A stretch of 26,843 nt of DNA from a virus. The stretch spans positions 1 through 26,843 of IMG/VR virus record IMGVR_UViG_3300024500_000092; one strand, 5' to 3'. Positions within the stretch are counted from its first letter, which is position 1, and each line of letters opens with the position of its first letter. The notes beneath the pieces were generated by a model. That model was not told the origin of the DNA. It saw only the letters and a list, made by a program, of their open reading frames with translations, and did no database searches. This document shows positions 16,234 to 25,616 of this stretch, piece by piece. A program made the translations under genes and the position numbers.

Positions 16234-19200
16234 TTAATAAGTTGTTGAAACAATAGTTGTAATACTTGCACCCAATTCAGCTGCTGTAATAGCCGAAACT
16301 ATTTCAACATCATCAACAGTTGCACCACTAATTAAGATTTCGTCCGATCTACTTTGAATCTCAAAAAGACTTCCGAATACCTGATTTGTTTGTTTTGGAA
16401 CAATAACAATATTTGCTAGGTCCGGAGCACAGGAATTTAAAATATAAGTTGTCAATTCGCTCATATAAAATCTATCTCCAAAGTCCCAATTGTTAATATC
16501 AAAGAAATTGTTAATTGCACCTATTACTCTCACTTTTAAATCATTGTCGTTAATAGTTTTATTTGGGTTTTTCACTACCTTAAATGTTGCTTGTAATTTT
16601 GGATCAGCTTTAGATCCAAACAATACTTTATATTTGGCTGAATGGTAAACTATTTCGTCGCTGAGAGATTTAATCGCAGACAATGTTCCGCCAAACGTAG
16701 TTCTTAATACTTCTGTATCTGGTGGAGTTGGTTCTGTAGATATTCCGCCCTGTAAATACATTCTGTAATCTTCGTCATATGATCTTACCAACATATATGT
16801 GTCAATAATGTTACTCGATGAAGGATCAATTCTACGATAAGTTGTAGCATTGTGAACATACTGGAATTTTAAATTTCGACGGCCTAAAACTGCTTTGTAG
16901 GATGTAACTAGATCTAATGTATTTGTTGTTCTATTAACTTGTTTAATCACGTCCTCGTCAACATCATAGAAATATATAAGTTGTCCGTCTGGATAAGTTG
17001 CAGTATCGTTAATATCAACAACTGATTCTTTTTCTAAAACTAACACAGAGTTAATTGAATTATCAATTAATGAGTAGTAAACTGTTCCGTACTGATCAAC
17101 AGACTGTTTAAAAAACAAATAATTTAAAGACTGATCGTCGCCCACAATTGTTTCAAAAGATTCAGGATTATCAATTATTCCATCACTGTTAGAATCATAG
17201 AATGATAATTTAATTTCTGAAGTACTTTCATATCCATCATCAAATTTTATAGTATCACTAATTTCAAAAGAAACATCTTGTTTTAATTCAGTTATAAAAT
17301 CACTCGATGTATTGATACCTAAAACTGTAACTGTATCTTTGACAACATTGCCTGTTTGATCATTGTAACGTTTTTCGTTGGCATCAAAATAAAATCTATT
17401 TTGTTGTAAACTTCCAAATATGTAATTTAACTTTCTTACTCTAACAGTATAGCTGTCAGCCTCTTTTACAAAAGCAACAATCCATGACGAGTCGACTCCG
17501 GTGTTTGAAATATCACCAGATTTGCCTAGAGTAAAATTATCAATTAAGTTTAAATTAGATGATGTTATAATCGACCATTGTAGTGTTTCAACATCGTATC
17601 TCAAGCCAAAATTTAAATTTTGATATGCTTGATTTACTATTTCGTTTTCTAAAGAAACATTTAAATCGTTTATAAATCTAGGAATAATTCTTGAAGCAAT
17701 GGCTCCTGTTGGAACTGTTTTGTTTAATACAATAGGTCCCAATCCGTTAGTCAAAGCACCCCTTCCTGTGTTTGTGCCATCTCCAGTAATTTTAACAGCC
17801 TCTGCCCATATCATATTAGTCTGTAAAGGATCTGTAGGATCTGCTGCTACCATTTCTCCGTTTTTAAATGCTTTGCCTTCTTCTGGTACAAACTTGATAA
17901 GAGATCCTACATAAAAATATTTTAATAGGTTAGTAGAATAGCTACCAACTTTTGTTAAAGATGAATCTACTGTATTTTTAAAGTATCCAGTTGGTGTTAT
18001 TGTGGTGACAGCTTCCCAAACGGTTTTATCGTCTGTGAATAAAATTTTATCAAATTTTGTAAAATAAAAATTATATACTTCGTTACTAGAAAACACAGGC
18101 TCGATGTAACCTCTTATAAAATTAATAATGTCTAGTCTATTATTAAATTTAAAAGTTAAAGTTTCTTCTGTTTCTTCTTTATAGATATAACCGTCATTAG
18201 CAAATACATTAACTGAACTGTATTTTCCAGACGCATCGATGATATCGTAGTTTCTAGATATTCCGCTAGAAGTTCTATTAATAGATTTTACTTTTAAAAT
18301 ATTTTGAGAACTAGTTAACGGTGCTAGATTATAATCTTCTGCGGTAATCATACGATTCTGTGTATAATATACAGCAGGAGCATTTGTTCTAATTGTATCG
18401 ATATCTTCTGAAGCAGCAGAATTAGTGATAGTTGACTGTAGTGCCAACCCGATTGTTAGAGTATGAGCAACGCCAGAAGCATTTACATAATTAATGCTTA
18501 TGTTGATTCCTCGCAAATCGTTTGGATAAATTGTATATCTATATCCGTTGCTGGTTCTATAATAAACTCTAAAAGGGCCTTGTGGCAAATTACCATAGAC
18601 TCCGTCAGCAAACACTAAATCAATGTTATCATTTTCTTTTGTGTTGACTGCATAGATATTTCTAACGTTCTGATTAACACTATTATAAGCAATATTATTT
18701 CCAACAAGGCTTGAAACTTTTGTCCATTCTTCTAATTGGGCTCCGGCTGCATTTAAAGAAAATAACCAAACATCGTTGTTATTAATGTTATTTGCATCAA
18801 CTGCAATTTTTTCATTAGTAGTAGGAGCATCTATGCTAAAATCAGCAAGTTGCATAGTGCCTTGTTTAAACATTAAAAAGAATCCAGTATTTGCTGAACC
18901 AGGTCCAGTGCTATCATTACGATAAACAAAACCTAACTGGTTGCCCGGCACTGGTGGTTCTTCGTAGATATTTTCACTGTTAGCAAATGCTGTAGAAACT
19001 ATCTCAAAAGGCATTCCTCTAGAAGCAACAGATTTACTAAAAGAAAACAAAGGAACGTCAGCAGTGGTTGTTCTAAAACGATACTGTTCTGTTGGAATTC
19101 CTTGAATTGTAGCAGATCCTTGGCTTCGACCAAACTCTGTGTTATCTGCCATTGCAGAATTTAAAACTAGAATAAACTGTTCTAACCAGTTAGTGTTTGT

Positions 19201-19641
19201 TGGGTCATTCCAAGAAATAACCTGTTGCGAAAGATTTTTTCCGTTGCTGTCAACAATACTATCTGTAGTAGTCACTGATGTAAATTTTAACAGACCGCTA
19301 GCAGCTATATTTCTTTTAGCGTTATAGGAAAGCATACGAGCAATCCTTAACACGCTTTCTTTTGTTTCCGCAAGTTCAATAAAATTCTCACGGCTAGCAA
19401 GATCAATGCGGAAGGATAGGCTTTGACCTAAGAATGCAATAGCGTCAATAAGCGCCATATATTCGCTAGATTCGATATAATCGTTAAAATCTTCTGGGTA
19501 GTTTTCACGCAGATACGTGATGATAACGCGGCGTAGATTTTCAAAGTCGTAAGATTTGAAATCCGCATTTTTAAATGTCTGATATATTCTAGTCCAGTCT
19601 TGGTTTAGAATTAAATTATTTTGTCTGCTTGTAGTAGTCAT
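16234..19641 (-). CDS. 6: Baseplate wedge protein gp6-like, 1135 residues
   Basis: In T4, gp6 joins neighbouring wedges into the baseplate inner ring and works with gp25 and gp53. The N-terminus here is characteristic: DWTRIYQTFKNADFKSYDFE near residue 15, then YMALIDAIAFLGQSLSFRID near 61 and ESVLRIARMLSYNAKRNI. The C-terminal part (about 1035-1130) has the ring-forming, baseplate-J-like end (KVRVIGAINNFFDINNWDFG, then FYMSELTTYI). At 1135 residues it is much longer than T4 gp6 (about 660), with extra beta-rich sequence in the middle. The start at 19641 follows a 46-base gap, the largest between the structural genes, with GGGATAGGA just before the ATG. It ends six bases before the giant gene. 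Confidence 0.93.
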   Translation of the reverse strand: MTTTSRQNNLILNQDWTRIYQTFKNADFKSYDFENLRRVIITYLRENYPEDFNDYIESSEYMALIDAIAFLGQSLSFRIDLASRENFIELAETKESVLRIARMLSYNAKRNIAASGLLKFTSVTTTDSIVDSNGKNLSQQVISWNDPTNTNWLEQFILVLNSAMADNTEFGRSQGSATIQGIPTEQYRFRTTTADVPLFSFSKSVASRGMPFEIVSTAFANSENIYEEPPVPGNQLGFVYRNDSTGPGSANTGFFLMFKQGTMQLADFSIDAPTTNEKIAVDANNINNNDVWLFSLNAAGAQLEEWTKVSSLVGNNIAYNSVNQNVRNIYAVNTKENDNIDLVFADGVYGNLPQGPFRVYYRTSNGYRYTIYPNDLRGINISINYVNASGVAHTLTIGLALQSTITNSAASEDIDTIRTNAPAVYYTQNRMITAEDYNLAPLTSSQNILKVKSINRTSSGISRNYDIIDASGKYSSVNVFANDGYIYKEETEETLTFKFNNRLDIINFIRGYIEPVFSSNEVYNFYFTKFDKILFTDDKTVWEAVTTITPTGYFKNTVDSSLTKVGSYSTNLLKYFYVGSLIKFVPEEGKAFKNGEMVAADPTDPLQTNMIWAEAVKITGDGTNTGRGALTNGLGPIVLNKTVPTGAIASRIIPRFINDLNVSLENEIVNQAYQNLNFGLRYDVETLQWSIITSSNLNLIDNFTLGKSGDISNTGVDSSWIVAFVKEADSYTVRVRKLNYIFGSLQQNRFYFDANEKRYNDQTGNVVKDTVTVLGINTSSDFITELKQDVSFEISDTIKFDDGYESTSEIKLSFYDSNSDGIIDNPESFETIVGDDQSLNYLFFKQSVDQYGTVYYSLIDNSINSVLVLEKESVVDINDTATYPDGQLIYFYDVDEDVIKQVNRTTNTLDLVTSYKAVLGRRNLKFQYVHNATTYRRIDPSSSNIIDTYMLVRSYDEDYRMYLQGGISTEPTPPDTEVLRTTFGGTLSAIKSLSDEIVYHSAKYKVLFGSKADPKLQATFKVVKNPNKTINDNDLKVRVIGAINNFFDINNWDFGDRFYMSELTTYILNSCAPDLANIVIVPKQTNQVFGSLFEIQSRSDEILISGATVDDVEIVSAITAAELGASITTIVSTTY

Positions 19642-19659
19642 TTCCTATCCCTATACCAA

Positions 19660-19667
19660 TATTTACC
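19660..19667 (-). promoter_or_regulatory. Weak candidate late promoter before gp6
   Basis: Minus-strand GGTAAATA in the gp25-gp6 gap, matching the last six bases of TATAAATA. A start near 19654 would leave a short leader with a ribosome site. The first two bases are wrong for a strong late promoter. It is reported only because this is the widest gap in the operon. Confidence 0.2.
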
Positions 19668-19687
19668 ATAAAAATTATGTGGGTATT

Positions 19688-20125
19688 TTATACTATGATA
19701 GAATTGTTTTTATCAAAATTAAACGTCATACGCTCACTAATATTAAATGGAACGTAAACGATATCTGCTTGAATTCTTATTCCTTGATCTGTAGTATCGA
19801 TTTGAATCTCATTAACTGCTATTCTAGGATCGTAATTGATAATATCTTCGACGTCTTTTGCAATAATTTTTTTAACTTCTTCAGTGAACTGCTCAAATAA
19901 CATATCCCAGATGACTGTACCAAACTCTGGGTTTTCTAATTTTTCTCCTTTGCGGATATAAAAATGATTTATTAGATCTTGTTTAACTAGATCAATGTCA
20001 TAAAGTTTATAATTTTTTGCTCCGTTTGAAGAACTAAATCCCCTATAGGTAAAAGTTCCGTAATTAGTAGTAACTTGTGCATTTGATGTTGCAACTGTTT
20101 TTTGATTATAAATTTTTGTTCCCAT
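19688..20125 (-). CDS. 25: Baseplate wedge protein gp25-like, 145 residues
   Basis: gp25 is the small, lysozyme-like-fold (but not enzymatic) wedge protein that starts sheath assembly and binds gp6 and gp53. The length fits (T4 gp25 is 132 residues). Diagnostic sequence runs from residue 47: LINHFYIRKGEKLENPEFGT, then IWDMLFEQFTEEV, DVEDIINYDPRIAV and the strand pair after it. The E-P-R signature of the family appears here as D-P-R at residues 99-101. The start codon lies two bases after the gp5-like stop (TAATTATG), with only a weak, distant AGGGA, so translation may depend on the upstream gene. Confidence 0.93.
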   Translation of the reverse strand: MGTKIYNQKTVATSNAQVTTNYGTFTYRGFSSSNGAKNYKLYDIDLVKQDLINHFYIRKGEKLENPEFGTVIWDMLFEQFTEEVKKIIAKDVEDIINYDPRIAVNEIQIDTTDQGIRIQADIVYVPFNISERMTFNFDKNNSIIV

Positions 20126-20127
20126 AA

Positions 20128-21738
20128 TTAGTCTGCATCCCTATCTGTTTTATCTGGAGTCAATTGTTCTGGTGCTTGATTCTCGTGCAAGGCCCAAGGT
20201 TCGTGCATCGGTATGCGTTTCATAAAGCTCTGAACAACCCCAGCTTGATACTTTTTAGTTTCCCAACTAGATGTTGTACTTGTTGCAGGGTTATCTCTTA
20301 GGTCGTATGGTTTAACAAAATCTGCAACTTCTGCAGGTGTTGCATTAGTTGTATCGTTTAAGTGGATTGTTGGAGCCGTTTCTATAATTTGTGCTCCAGA
20401 ACCTATGCTTAAATCTCCGGTAGAACTAACTCTAAGTTCACCACCGGCAGCAATATCAAAGTTAGTGTTTGTAGAAAATTTTGTTGCAGCACCAATAAGA
20501 ATATCTAGATTAGATCCTACGGTCAGTTTTGCATCCTTATTAATTAAAAACTCCATATCTGAGCCTATTTCAGCGTGCCACTTTCCTGTCTCTGTTCTAA
20601 AGTTCATATTGCGGCCACACTCAAAATTGATATCTCTATCAGCACGTAGATTTAAATCATTTTGTGTATGAATGCTGATGCTGTCTTGGGCATAGATATC
20701 AATTTTACCATTACTGGTCATTTCAATCCAAGCTGTTCCTCTTGCATTAGCAATATAAATGATATCTTCAGAATTATGCATTAACAACTGGTGACCAGTT
20801 CTGGTCCTAATTCTAAAATATTCTCCGTAAGGAACTTCCGGTTCATATTTTTCTTTGTCGTTTAATAAGTCAATATATTTTACAGGACCATCTGCTGCTG
20901 CTGTTGCTCGATGATATCTATCATCTCCATCATCCATTACAATTTGTGTTCCGCCTAAACGACTGACTGGTACAGGGTCCGACTGACTATCTGATTTTCC
21001 TACTTTTGCTTTCTTAGCATTAGTTCGTCTATCAACTGGTCCTGGTGTTGAAATACCAAATACCATAGATGGTGCTTCTCTTCGTGGAGACGAATTAACA
21101 ACTCCTCTAACATCGTCTTCTAATAAACCTTGTTCTAAGAATCTATCGGCAATAGGATGTACAACTTTTTTAATTTTTTCCGGATTAATTTCTTGGTCTT
21201 TATCTGCATTTAGACGTTTGTTAATTTCTGCAACTGGCAACGGCAACGGTTTACCATCTAAGGATTTCATTGGACCGTATCGTGCTTTATCTGTAGCATC
21301 TAAAGAATTTTCAGTTGATCCAGCAATAGCTGGAACCATATTATTAATGTATCTACCAGGTGCGCAGGCAAACCAAAATCCTTGAGCAGGATCTCCGTTT
21401 AAAAATAATACTAAAACGTTAACACCAATGTCTGGAGGCACAAACCACATACCATAAGATTTTTGTGTGTCGTTATATCCGTCAATTGTTGAACTGGCGC
21501 CATCATTCTTACCCATAAACTCAAAAGGTGTATGGCCAAAGAACGGCGGAGCATATTTTACAATATACGTTTCGGCATCTTCGCCGGAGGTATTTGCTTG
21601 GTCTTTTAATAAATTAACTTCTAAAGATCCCATAAACGTAGGATCTAAATGACTAATAACCCTCGCAAGATATATTCCGTTACCAAGAGTACCGGAACGT
21701 CCTTCATTTTCTGCTGAGGGTCTTTGTAATTCTGCCAT
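20128..21738 (-). CDS. 5: Baseplate hub/needle protein gp5-like without lysozyme domain, 536 residues
   Basis: Central membrane-puncturing protein of the baseplate. Residues 19-130 are the OB-fold domain that opens gp5 (NGIYLARVISHLDPTFMGSL, and YGMWFVPPDIGVNVLVLF). Residues 305-462 form the VgrG/gp5-type beta-helix needle, with short alternating strands and repeated D/N-x-hydrophobic units (TSNGKIDIYAQDSISIHTQN and onward). The C-terminus (KRIPMHEPWALHEN) resembles that of other marine gp5-like proteins. Between OB-fold and needle, where T4 gp5 carries its lysozyme, there is only a charged linker (about 140-300), so no peptidoglycan-cutting domain is visible. The start overlaps the preceding stop (TAATG), with AGGA eight bases upstream. 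Confidence 0.88.
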   Translation of the reverse strand: MAELQRPSAENEGRSGTLGNGIYLARVISHLDPTFMGSLEVNLLKDQANTSGEDAETYIVKYAPPFFGHTPFEFMGKNDGASSTIDGYNDTQKSYGMWFVPPDIGVNVLVLFLNGDPAQGFWFACAPGRYINNMVPAIAGSTENSLDATDKARYGPMKSLDGKPLPLPVAEINKRLNADKDQEINPEKIKKVVHPIADRFLEQGLLEDDVRGVVNSSPRREAPSMVFGISTPGPVDRRTNAKKAKVGKSDSQSDPVPVSRLGGTQIVMDDGDDRYHRATAAADGPVKYIDLLNDKEKYEPEVPYGEYFRIRTRTGHQLLMHNSEDIIYIANARGTAWIEMTSNGKIDIYAQDSISIHTQNDLNLRADRDINFECGRNMNFRTETGKWHAEIGSDMEFLINKDAKLTVGSNLDILIGAATKFSTNTNFDIAAGGELRVSSTGDLSIGSGAQIIETAPTIHLNDTTNATPAEVADFVKPYDLRDNPATSTTSSWETKKYQAGVVQSFMKRIPMHEPWALHENQAPEQLTPDKTDRDAD

Positions 21739-24179
21739 TATTGTTGTCCTAGGTCTCTATAATATCTGTAACCAGCAACAGGTTTTGTTTTGTTAGATGT
21801 TGTCACGGTTTGTGTAGTTTGCCCAGATTGTCCAGTATTTCCATTAGCGGTTGCTGTATCTGTTGTTGAATTTGACGATGATGCAGCATCGTCAACAACT
21901 GATGTATCTTTAGGCTCAGCATCACTAATCTCAGTAGCTTGATTATCTGTTCTAGAAATTGGTCCAGGTGTATCACCTGTTACAGAATTAATCTCAGGTC
22001 CCTGTGGTCCTGGCATTCTTAAACATTTTAATTTCTGTTTCCAAAATCCATCTGAAAAGTAATTTTCTACCATATTAACACGATATATACCACCGAACGG
22101 ACTTTCTTTTCCTGCAATTGAAAAATCGTATAAGCCTGTGGTTTCATTTACATCAGACGGTGTTCTAAATGTTAGATATACATAGACGTTTCCACTTTCG
22201 TAGTTCATTGTACCATCGTTTGTAATCTGAGAAGTTTCGCTGGGAGCTCCGGAAAAATATCCTCCCATACCGCTGTCAACCAACCAATACGGATCGCCAA
22301 GGATTTCCAAATCAACAGTAACTAAGTCTGCACTATTTCCAGAAAGGAAAGCATATTGAAAGTTTTCAGCAACATTCTGTTCAGTTGATTTAGATCCTGC
22401 ACCACCTTTAAGTCCTTCAAGTAATTTAGGATCTCTTTTTTTCCTAGCTCTGCCCATTGGAGCTGCCTGTGCGCTGGCATCTTGACCTTGCCCGCTTTTT
22501 GTAGAACTGTTAGTTCTTTCAGCAGGCCCTTGTTGGTCTTGGTTGGCTGTTGTTGCAGCCTTGCTTTCAGGAGAAGGATTTGCCCCTGTAAAAAATAAAT
22601 TGTTAATGTTTATGTCAAATTTTAATATATCAACGTTCTGACCTGTGTAGATATATTGATAATGTTTACATACACTCTTTTGTAGTTCAGCATAACCAAC
22701 AGGTGCTGCTGACGGATTTGCAAATATAGATTGATGCACGAAATAAGGAACAACTCTATATGTTATTTTTTTTGCATAATCTCCAATTAAATCGTCATAG
22801 TTTAACAATTTCATTTGTACATCTAGTTTAAACCATTTAATATAACCTTCTGGGGTTAGATTAGCTTTTGATATTGCATCTGATGCATAATTAGAACTAA
22901 GCACAATTTGATTTATAATTGAAGTTAAAGTTTGATCCTGTGAAAAATGAAATGCTCTCAACTTAGGATCAATGGTCATATTATCTCGTTTAACAACACC
23001 AGTCTTTGGATCATACTGATCTTGAGCACGTTTAAAAATATGATTACCGCCTCTAGTTTGATCAAATCCTAAGCTAGCAAGCCCAATAGGATTAACTGGT
23101 TTACTATCTGCTTCTTCAAAGTCTGCTGTTTGTTCTGCTAACATCCTTTGCTGTTCAGTCATTGCAGGATTAACTGTTGCTCGATTTGTCTTAGGAGGAT
23201 TGCCTGCGGTCGAATACAGGTCGCTGGCAAGTATAGGGAACTCAATATGGTATTCGTCTTGTTCCTTAATCTGCTGTTCTTTTTTTAATCTATATTCATT
23301 ATCATTTAATACTGCTGCAAGACTTTTATCTCCTGTGCTTAGTACTTCAACTACATTACCTACACCATTTTGTTTTCCAAAGATTTTTATATCTTTGAAA
23401 GTTGTATTCATTGCGTCTGAAAAACCTTGATGGTTGTATGGAATACCTTCTACTTTATAGCTGCTTCCTCCCTCGTTTACACTAAATTTCATAGAAACCA
23501 ATTTTAGTGTAAAATATTTCGATTTAACAGCTTTGATTGAAACTCCTAATTCGTCAAAACCTTGAATGTCCATTTTTAACAAATATGGAGTATTGTCTAG
23601 ATAATTTGCATAGCCAGAGTTTACTGCGGCAACCTGCATACTTTGTAAAAGTAATCCCATACTGTAGGGTTCGTAGATGTCAAATTCAAATTTAATAGCA
23701 TTACTGTTTCCTGTTTTTTCAGTTGAACCAATAATACATTTCATTTGAAAATTATTAACATAATATTCAGGTGTACCATAAAATGTTTTTACACGTTGTT
23801 CATCAAATCTTCCAGCTGAAGAAAATACAATGTTTTTTAAATCGGCTGGTGAATTTCTATATGACGACGGGTTATTAAATTGTGCAGGAGTTAAACAAGC
23901 CAATGTCCATAACACATTAACAGAAGCAAATTGTTCCATTGGGTTTGGTTTAACATTTGGCAAATTAGGAACTGCACTACCCGCTGTAGTTTTTGTATCA
24001 GGAAGTATTGATGATTGCCCGTTTCTTAAAAAGTTTGTTGCACCGCCTGCAACTAAATTTGTAATATTAGATACTGACCCTATGTTAATAGTAGAATTTA
24101 CAGGGTTAGGAATAATAGGAGTACCGTCGGGCTTTTTTACTTCTAATGCTTTTCCAAGATAATCTAAAATAGATGCCAT
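21738..24179 (-). CDS. Baseplate hub-like structural protein (possible gp27 counterpart), 813 residues
   Basis: Large virion protein directly upstream of the gp5-like gene, where a partner of the needle is expected. The visible body has FEFDIYEPYSMGLLLQSMQV near residue 165, a beta-rich stretch ending SYKVEGIPYNHQGFSD, and further on LEILGDPYWLVDSG near 630, a GDP-x-W type motif seen in phage hub proteins. Two low-complexity parts stand out: a Gln/Ser/Ala-rich linker with a basic patch (RARKKRD) at about 536-600, and a Ser/Thr/Asn-rich tail at about 736-806. No membrane segment or enzyme motif was seen. A gp27-like role is inferred from position and the hub-type motif; sequence similarity to T4 gp27 is not obvious. 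Confidence 0.55.
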   Translation of the reverse strand: MASILDYLGKALEVKKPDGTPIIPNPVNSTINIGSVSNITNLVAGGATNFLRNGQSSILPDTKTTAGSAVPNLPNVKPNPMEQFASVNVLWTLACLTPAQFNNPSSYRNSPADLKNIVFSSAGRFDEQRVKTFYGTPEYYVNNFQMKCIIGSTEKTGNSNAIKFEFDIYEPYSMGLLLQSMQVAAVNSGYANYLDNTPYLLKMDIQGFDELGVSIKAVKSKYFTLKLVSMKFSVNEGGSSYKVEGIPYNHQGFSDAMNTTFKDIKIFGKQNGVGNVVEVLSTGDKSLAAVLNDNEYRLKKEQQIKEQDEYHIEFPILASDLYSTAGNPPKTNRATVNPAMTEQQRMLAEQTADFEEADSKPVNPIGLASLGFDQTRGGNHIFKRAQDQYDPKTGVVKRDNMTIDPKLRAFHFSQDQTLTSIINQIVLSSNYASDAISKANLTPEGYIKWFKLDVQMKLLNYDDLIGDYAKKITYRVVPYFVHQSIFANPSAAPVGYAELQKSVCKHYQYIYTGQNVDILKFDININNLFFTGANPSPESKAATTANQDQQGPAERTNSSTKSGQGQDASAQAAPMGRARKKRDPKLLEGLKGGAGSKSTEQNVAENFQYAFLSGNSADLVTVDLEILGDPYWLVDSGMGGYFSGAPSETSQITNDGTMNYESGNVYVYLTFRTPSDVNETTGLYDFSIAGKESPFGGIYRVNMVENYFSDGFWKQKLKCLRMPGPQGPEINSVTGDTPGPISRTDNQATEISDAEPKDTSVVDDAASSSNSTTDTATANGNTGQSGQTTQTVTTSNKTKPVAGYRYYRDLGQQ
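21747..21750 (-). promoter_or_regulatory. Ribosome binding site of the gp5-like gene
   Basis: AGGA on the minus strand, eight bases before the ATG at 21738. It is embedded in the last codons of the upstream hub gene, whose stop overlaps the start as TAATG. This supports the chosen start and termination-reinitiation coupling. Confidence 0.6.
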
Positions 24180-24181
24180 AT

Positions 24182-24481
24182 TTAGACTCCTAAGAATTTT
24201 TCTAAGTTAGTTTTTTTAGGAAGATAGATTGTTGTTCCAGGAGTAAAATCGTAAATTGGATCTTTTAACACGCTCATATTTCTTTGAACGAAAACCCACC
24301 ATAACTTAGCATCGCCGTATACATCGTATGCTAACAAATCAGGTCTGTGTTTATATTGATTTTCTATAATATAACGAAAATCATCTGCTTCTGCTGGAAC
24401 AGGTCGAATGTTCAGCAATTCCATATATAAAGAATTCTGAGGAGTAGTTAACCAAGGACTTGTTTTAGAATATTTTGCCAT
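24182..24481 (-). CDS. 53: Baseplate wedge protein gp53-like, 99 residues
   Basis: Small wedge protein that links gp6 and gp25 around the hub. Almost the whole sequence fits the compact gp53 core: YIIENQYKHRPDLLAYDVYG (residues about 37-56), then AKLWWVFVQRNMSVLKDPIY and the end TPGTTIYLPKK. The last part resembles a LysM-type turn (hydrophobic-x-P-G-x-x-hydrophobic-x-hydrophobic-P). T4 gp53 is about twice as long, so this is a short version; short forms are common in related phages. It starts one base after the stop of the upstream gene (TAATATG), with AGGA about ten bases before the ATG. Confidence 0.82.
   Translation of the reverse strand: MAKYSKTSPWLTTPQNSLYMELLNIRPVPAEADDFRYIIENQYKHRPDLLAYDVYGDAKLWWVFVQRNMSVLKDPIYDFTPGTTIYLPKKTNLEKFLGV
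24187..24191 (-). promoter_or_regulatory. Ribosome binding site of the 813-residue hub-like gene
   Basis: AGGAG on the minus strand, seven bases before the ATG at 24179, inside the last codons of the gp53-like gene. It is one of the best ribosome sites in the operon and fixes the start. Confidence 0.7.
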
Positions 24482-24482
24482 A

Positions 24483-25616
24483 TTATAGATATCCTACACC
24501 ACCGCCACTGGCCTTCATAGACATTCCGCCACTGGCGTAATCTTGTAAACTGAATTGACGTAGACGCTGTCTGCTGTATATAGGAGCAACGGTTACTGTT
24601 ATAGTGCTAACAACAGGAACCCACGTATTTGTTTTCCACTTGTCGCAGTGAATGTAGTTTACATCGTCTTTTAAGTCTACCGAAAAAGATTTTACAATTA
24701 CAGGAATGTTATCAAAAACACTAGCACCGTAACCAGATAAATTACATACCAACGGTGGATTTCCTGCGTATGCTCCTTGACCAAAGAACATTTTAGTTGC
24801 TGTTTTAAAGAATGTAGTTGCTGCAATCCAATATGCTGCATCAGATTCTGTTTCGCAGGTAAAATCTCCACTAATCTGAATATCATCCACAACACTATTT
24901 TTGTAAGAGTGTACTTGGTAGTTACTGTGAATCATACTTTGAGAATTGTATTCTGCCTTTGTTGATACAGTTATATTTGGATTATAAGGCCAAACAACTC
25001 CTCCTGTATTTTTTAAAAGTTCAAACATCGGACTATTAAAAGTATTCCATTGGCAATTAATTCTTACACGCCAATCATTTCCAGGATTTGTGTTTAATTT
25101 TATAGCCGTGCCTTGTTTAACAAATGCATCTGCTCCCGATGGAATGTTTGCTCCTCGCTTTAGACTAAGTATATTGTTGAGCATTCCAGCTGTCTTACTA
25201 ATTCCTGTTGCTAATGCCATTAGGCCGCCGCCAACAGAACCTCCAGCTAATTTGTTTAACCCCCCGGAGATGTCTGCTGCTATGTTACTAGTCGAACCTG
25301 CTACAGATTGCAAAGAATTAATTGCTCCTCCAACCTTACTCTGGACTTCAGACGAAATGTTTCCTAAACCAGAAATACCACCTAGTGATCCGGAAGCACT
25401 TCCTGCTAAACTTTTAATATTTCCTGTTAGCCCGTTAAGTCCTGACCCAATTTCTCCCGACAAGGAAGAAATTTTACTGTTTAAATCAATTTTCGATAGC
25501 TCAGAAAAAGAACTAGTCATTGCAGAGCCAGCTTCGTTTGAAGCCTGTGAAACGCTCTGCGATATGTTTGATACCAATTGAGCAAGAGGATTAATAGATA
25601 AAGACATTTTGAGCAT
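24483..25616 (-). CDS. 48/54: Baseplate tail-tube junction protein, gp48/gp54-like, 377 residues
   Basis: Probably caps the baseplate hub and starts the tail tube, as gp48 and gp54 do in T4 (364 and 320 residues). The C-terminal half (about 165-360) has the tube-type beta domain: RVRINCQWNTFNSPMFE-like strands, GGVVWPYNPNITVSTKAEYN, then ISGDFTCETESDAAYWIAAT and PVVSTITVTVAPIYSRQRLR. The N-terminal 160 residues are Gly/Ser/Ala/Leu-rich with little other complexity, possibly helical and in contact with the tape measure. Two in-frame starts exist, 25616 and 25607. AAGGA lies only three bases before the first and about twelve before the second, so neither spacing is ideal. It is the first gene of the minus-strand operon, behind a late-type promoter. 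gp48 and gp54 cannot be told apart here. Confidence 0.75.
   Translation of the reverse strand: MLKMSLSINPLAQLVSNISQSVSQASNEAGSAMTSSFSELSKIDLNSKISSLSGEIGSGLNGLTGNIKSLAGSASGSLGGISGLGNISSEVQSKVGGAINSLQSVAGSTSNIAADISGGLNKLAGGSVGGGLMALATGISKTAGMLNNILSLKRGANIPSGADAFVKQGTAIKLNTNPGNDWRVRINCQWNTFNSPMFELLKNTGGVVWPYNPNITVSTKAEYNSQSMIHSNYQVHSYKNSVVDDIQISGDFTCETESDAAYWIAATTFFKTATKMFFGQGAYAGNPPLVCNLSGYGASVFDNIPVIVKSFSVDLKDDVNYIHCDKWKTNTWVPVVSTITVTVAPIYSRQRLRQFSLQDYASGGMSMKASGGGVGYL

Noticed and set aside
19684-19692. TATAAAATA near the gp25 stop
   Set aside because: It has one A too many for the TATAAATA late element and overlaps the gp25 stop codon region. It is AT-rich sequence of the kind expected by chance here.
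24179-24186. TCTAAATA resembling a late promoter
   Set aside because: It overlaps the ATG of the hub-like gene and arises from the upstream stop codon, so a transcript starting there would miss the start codon.
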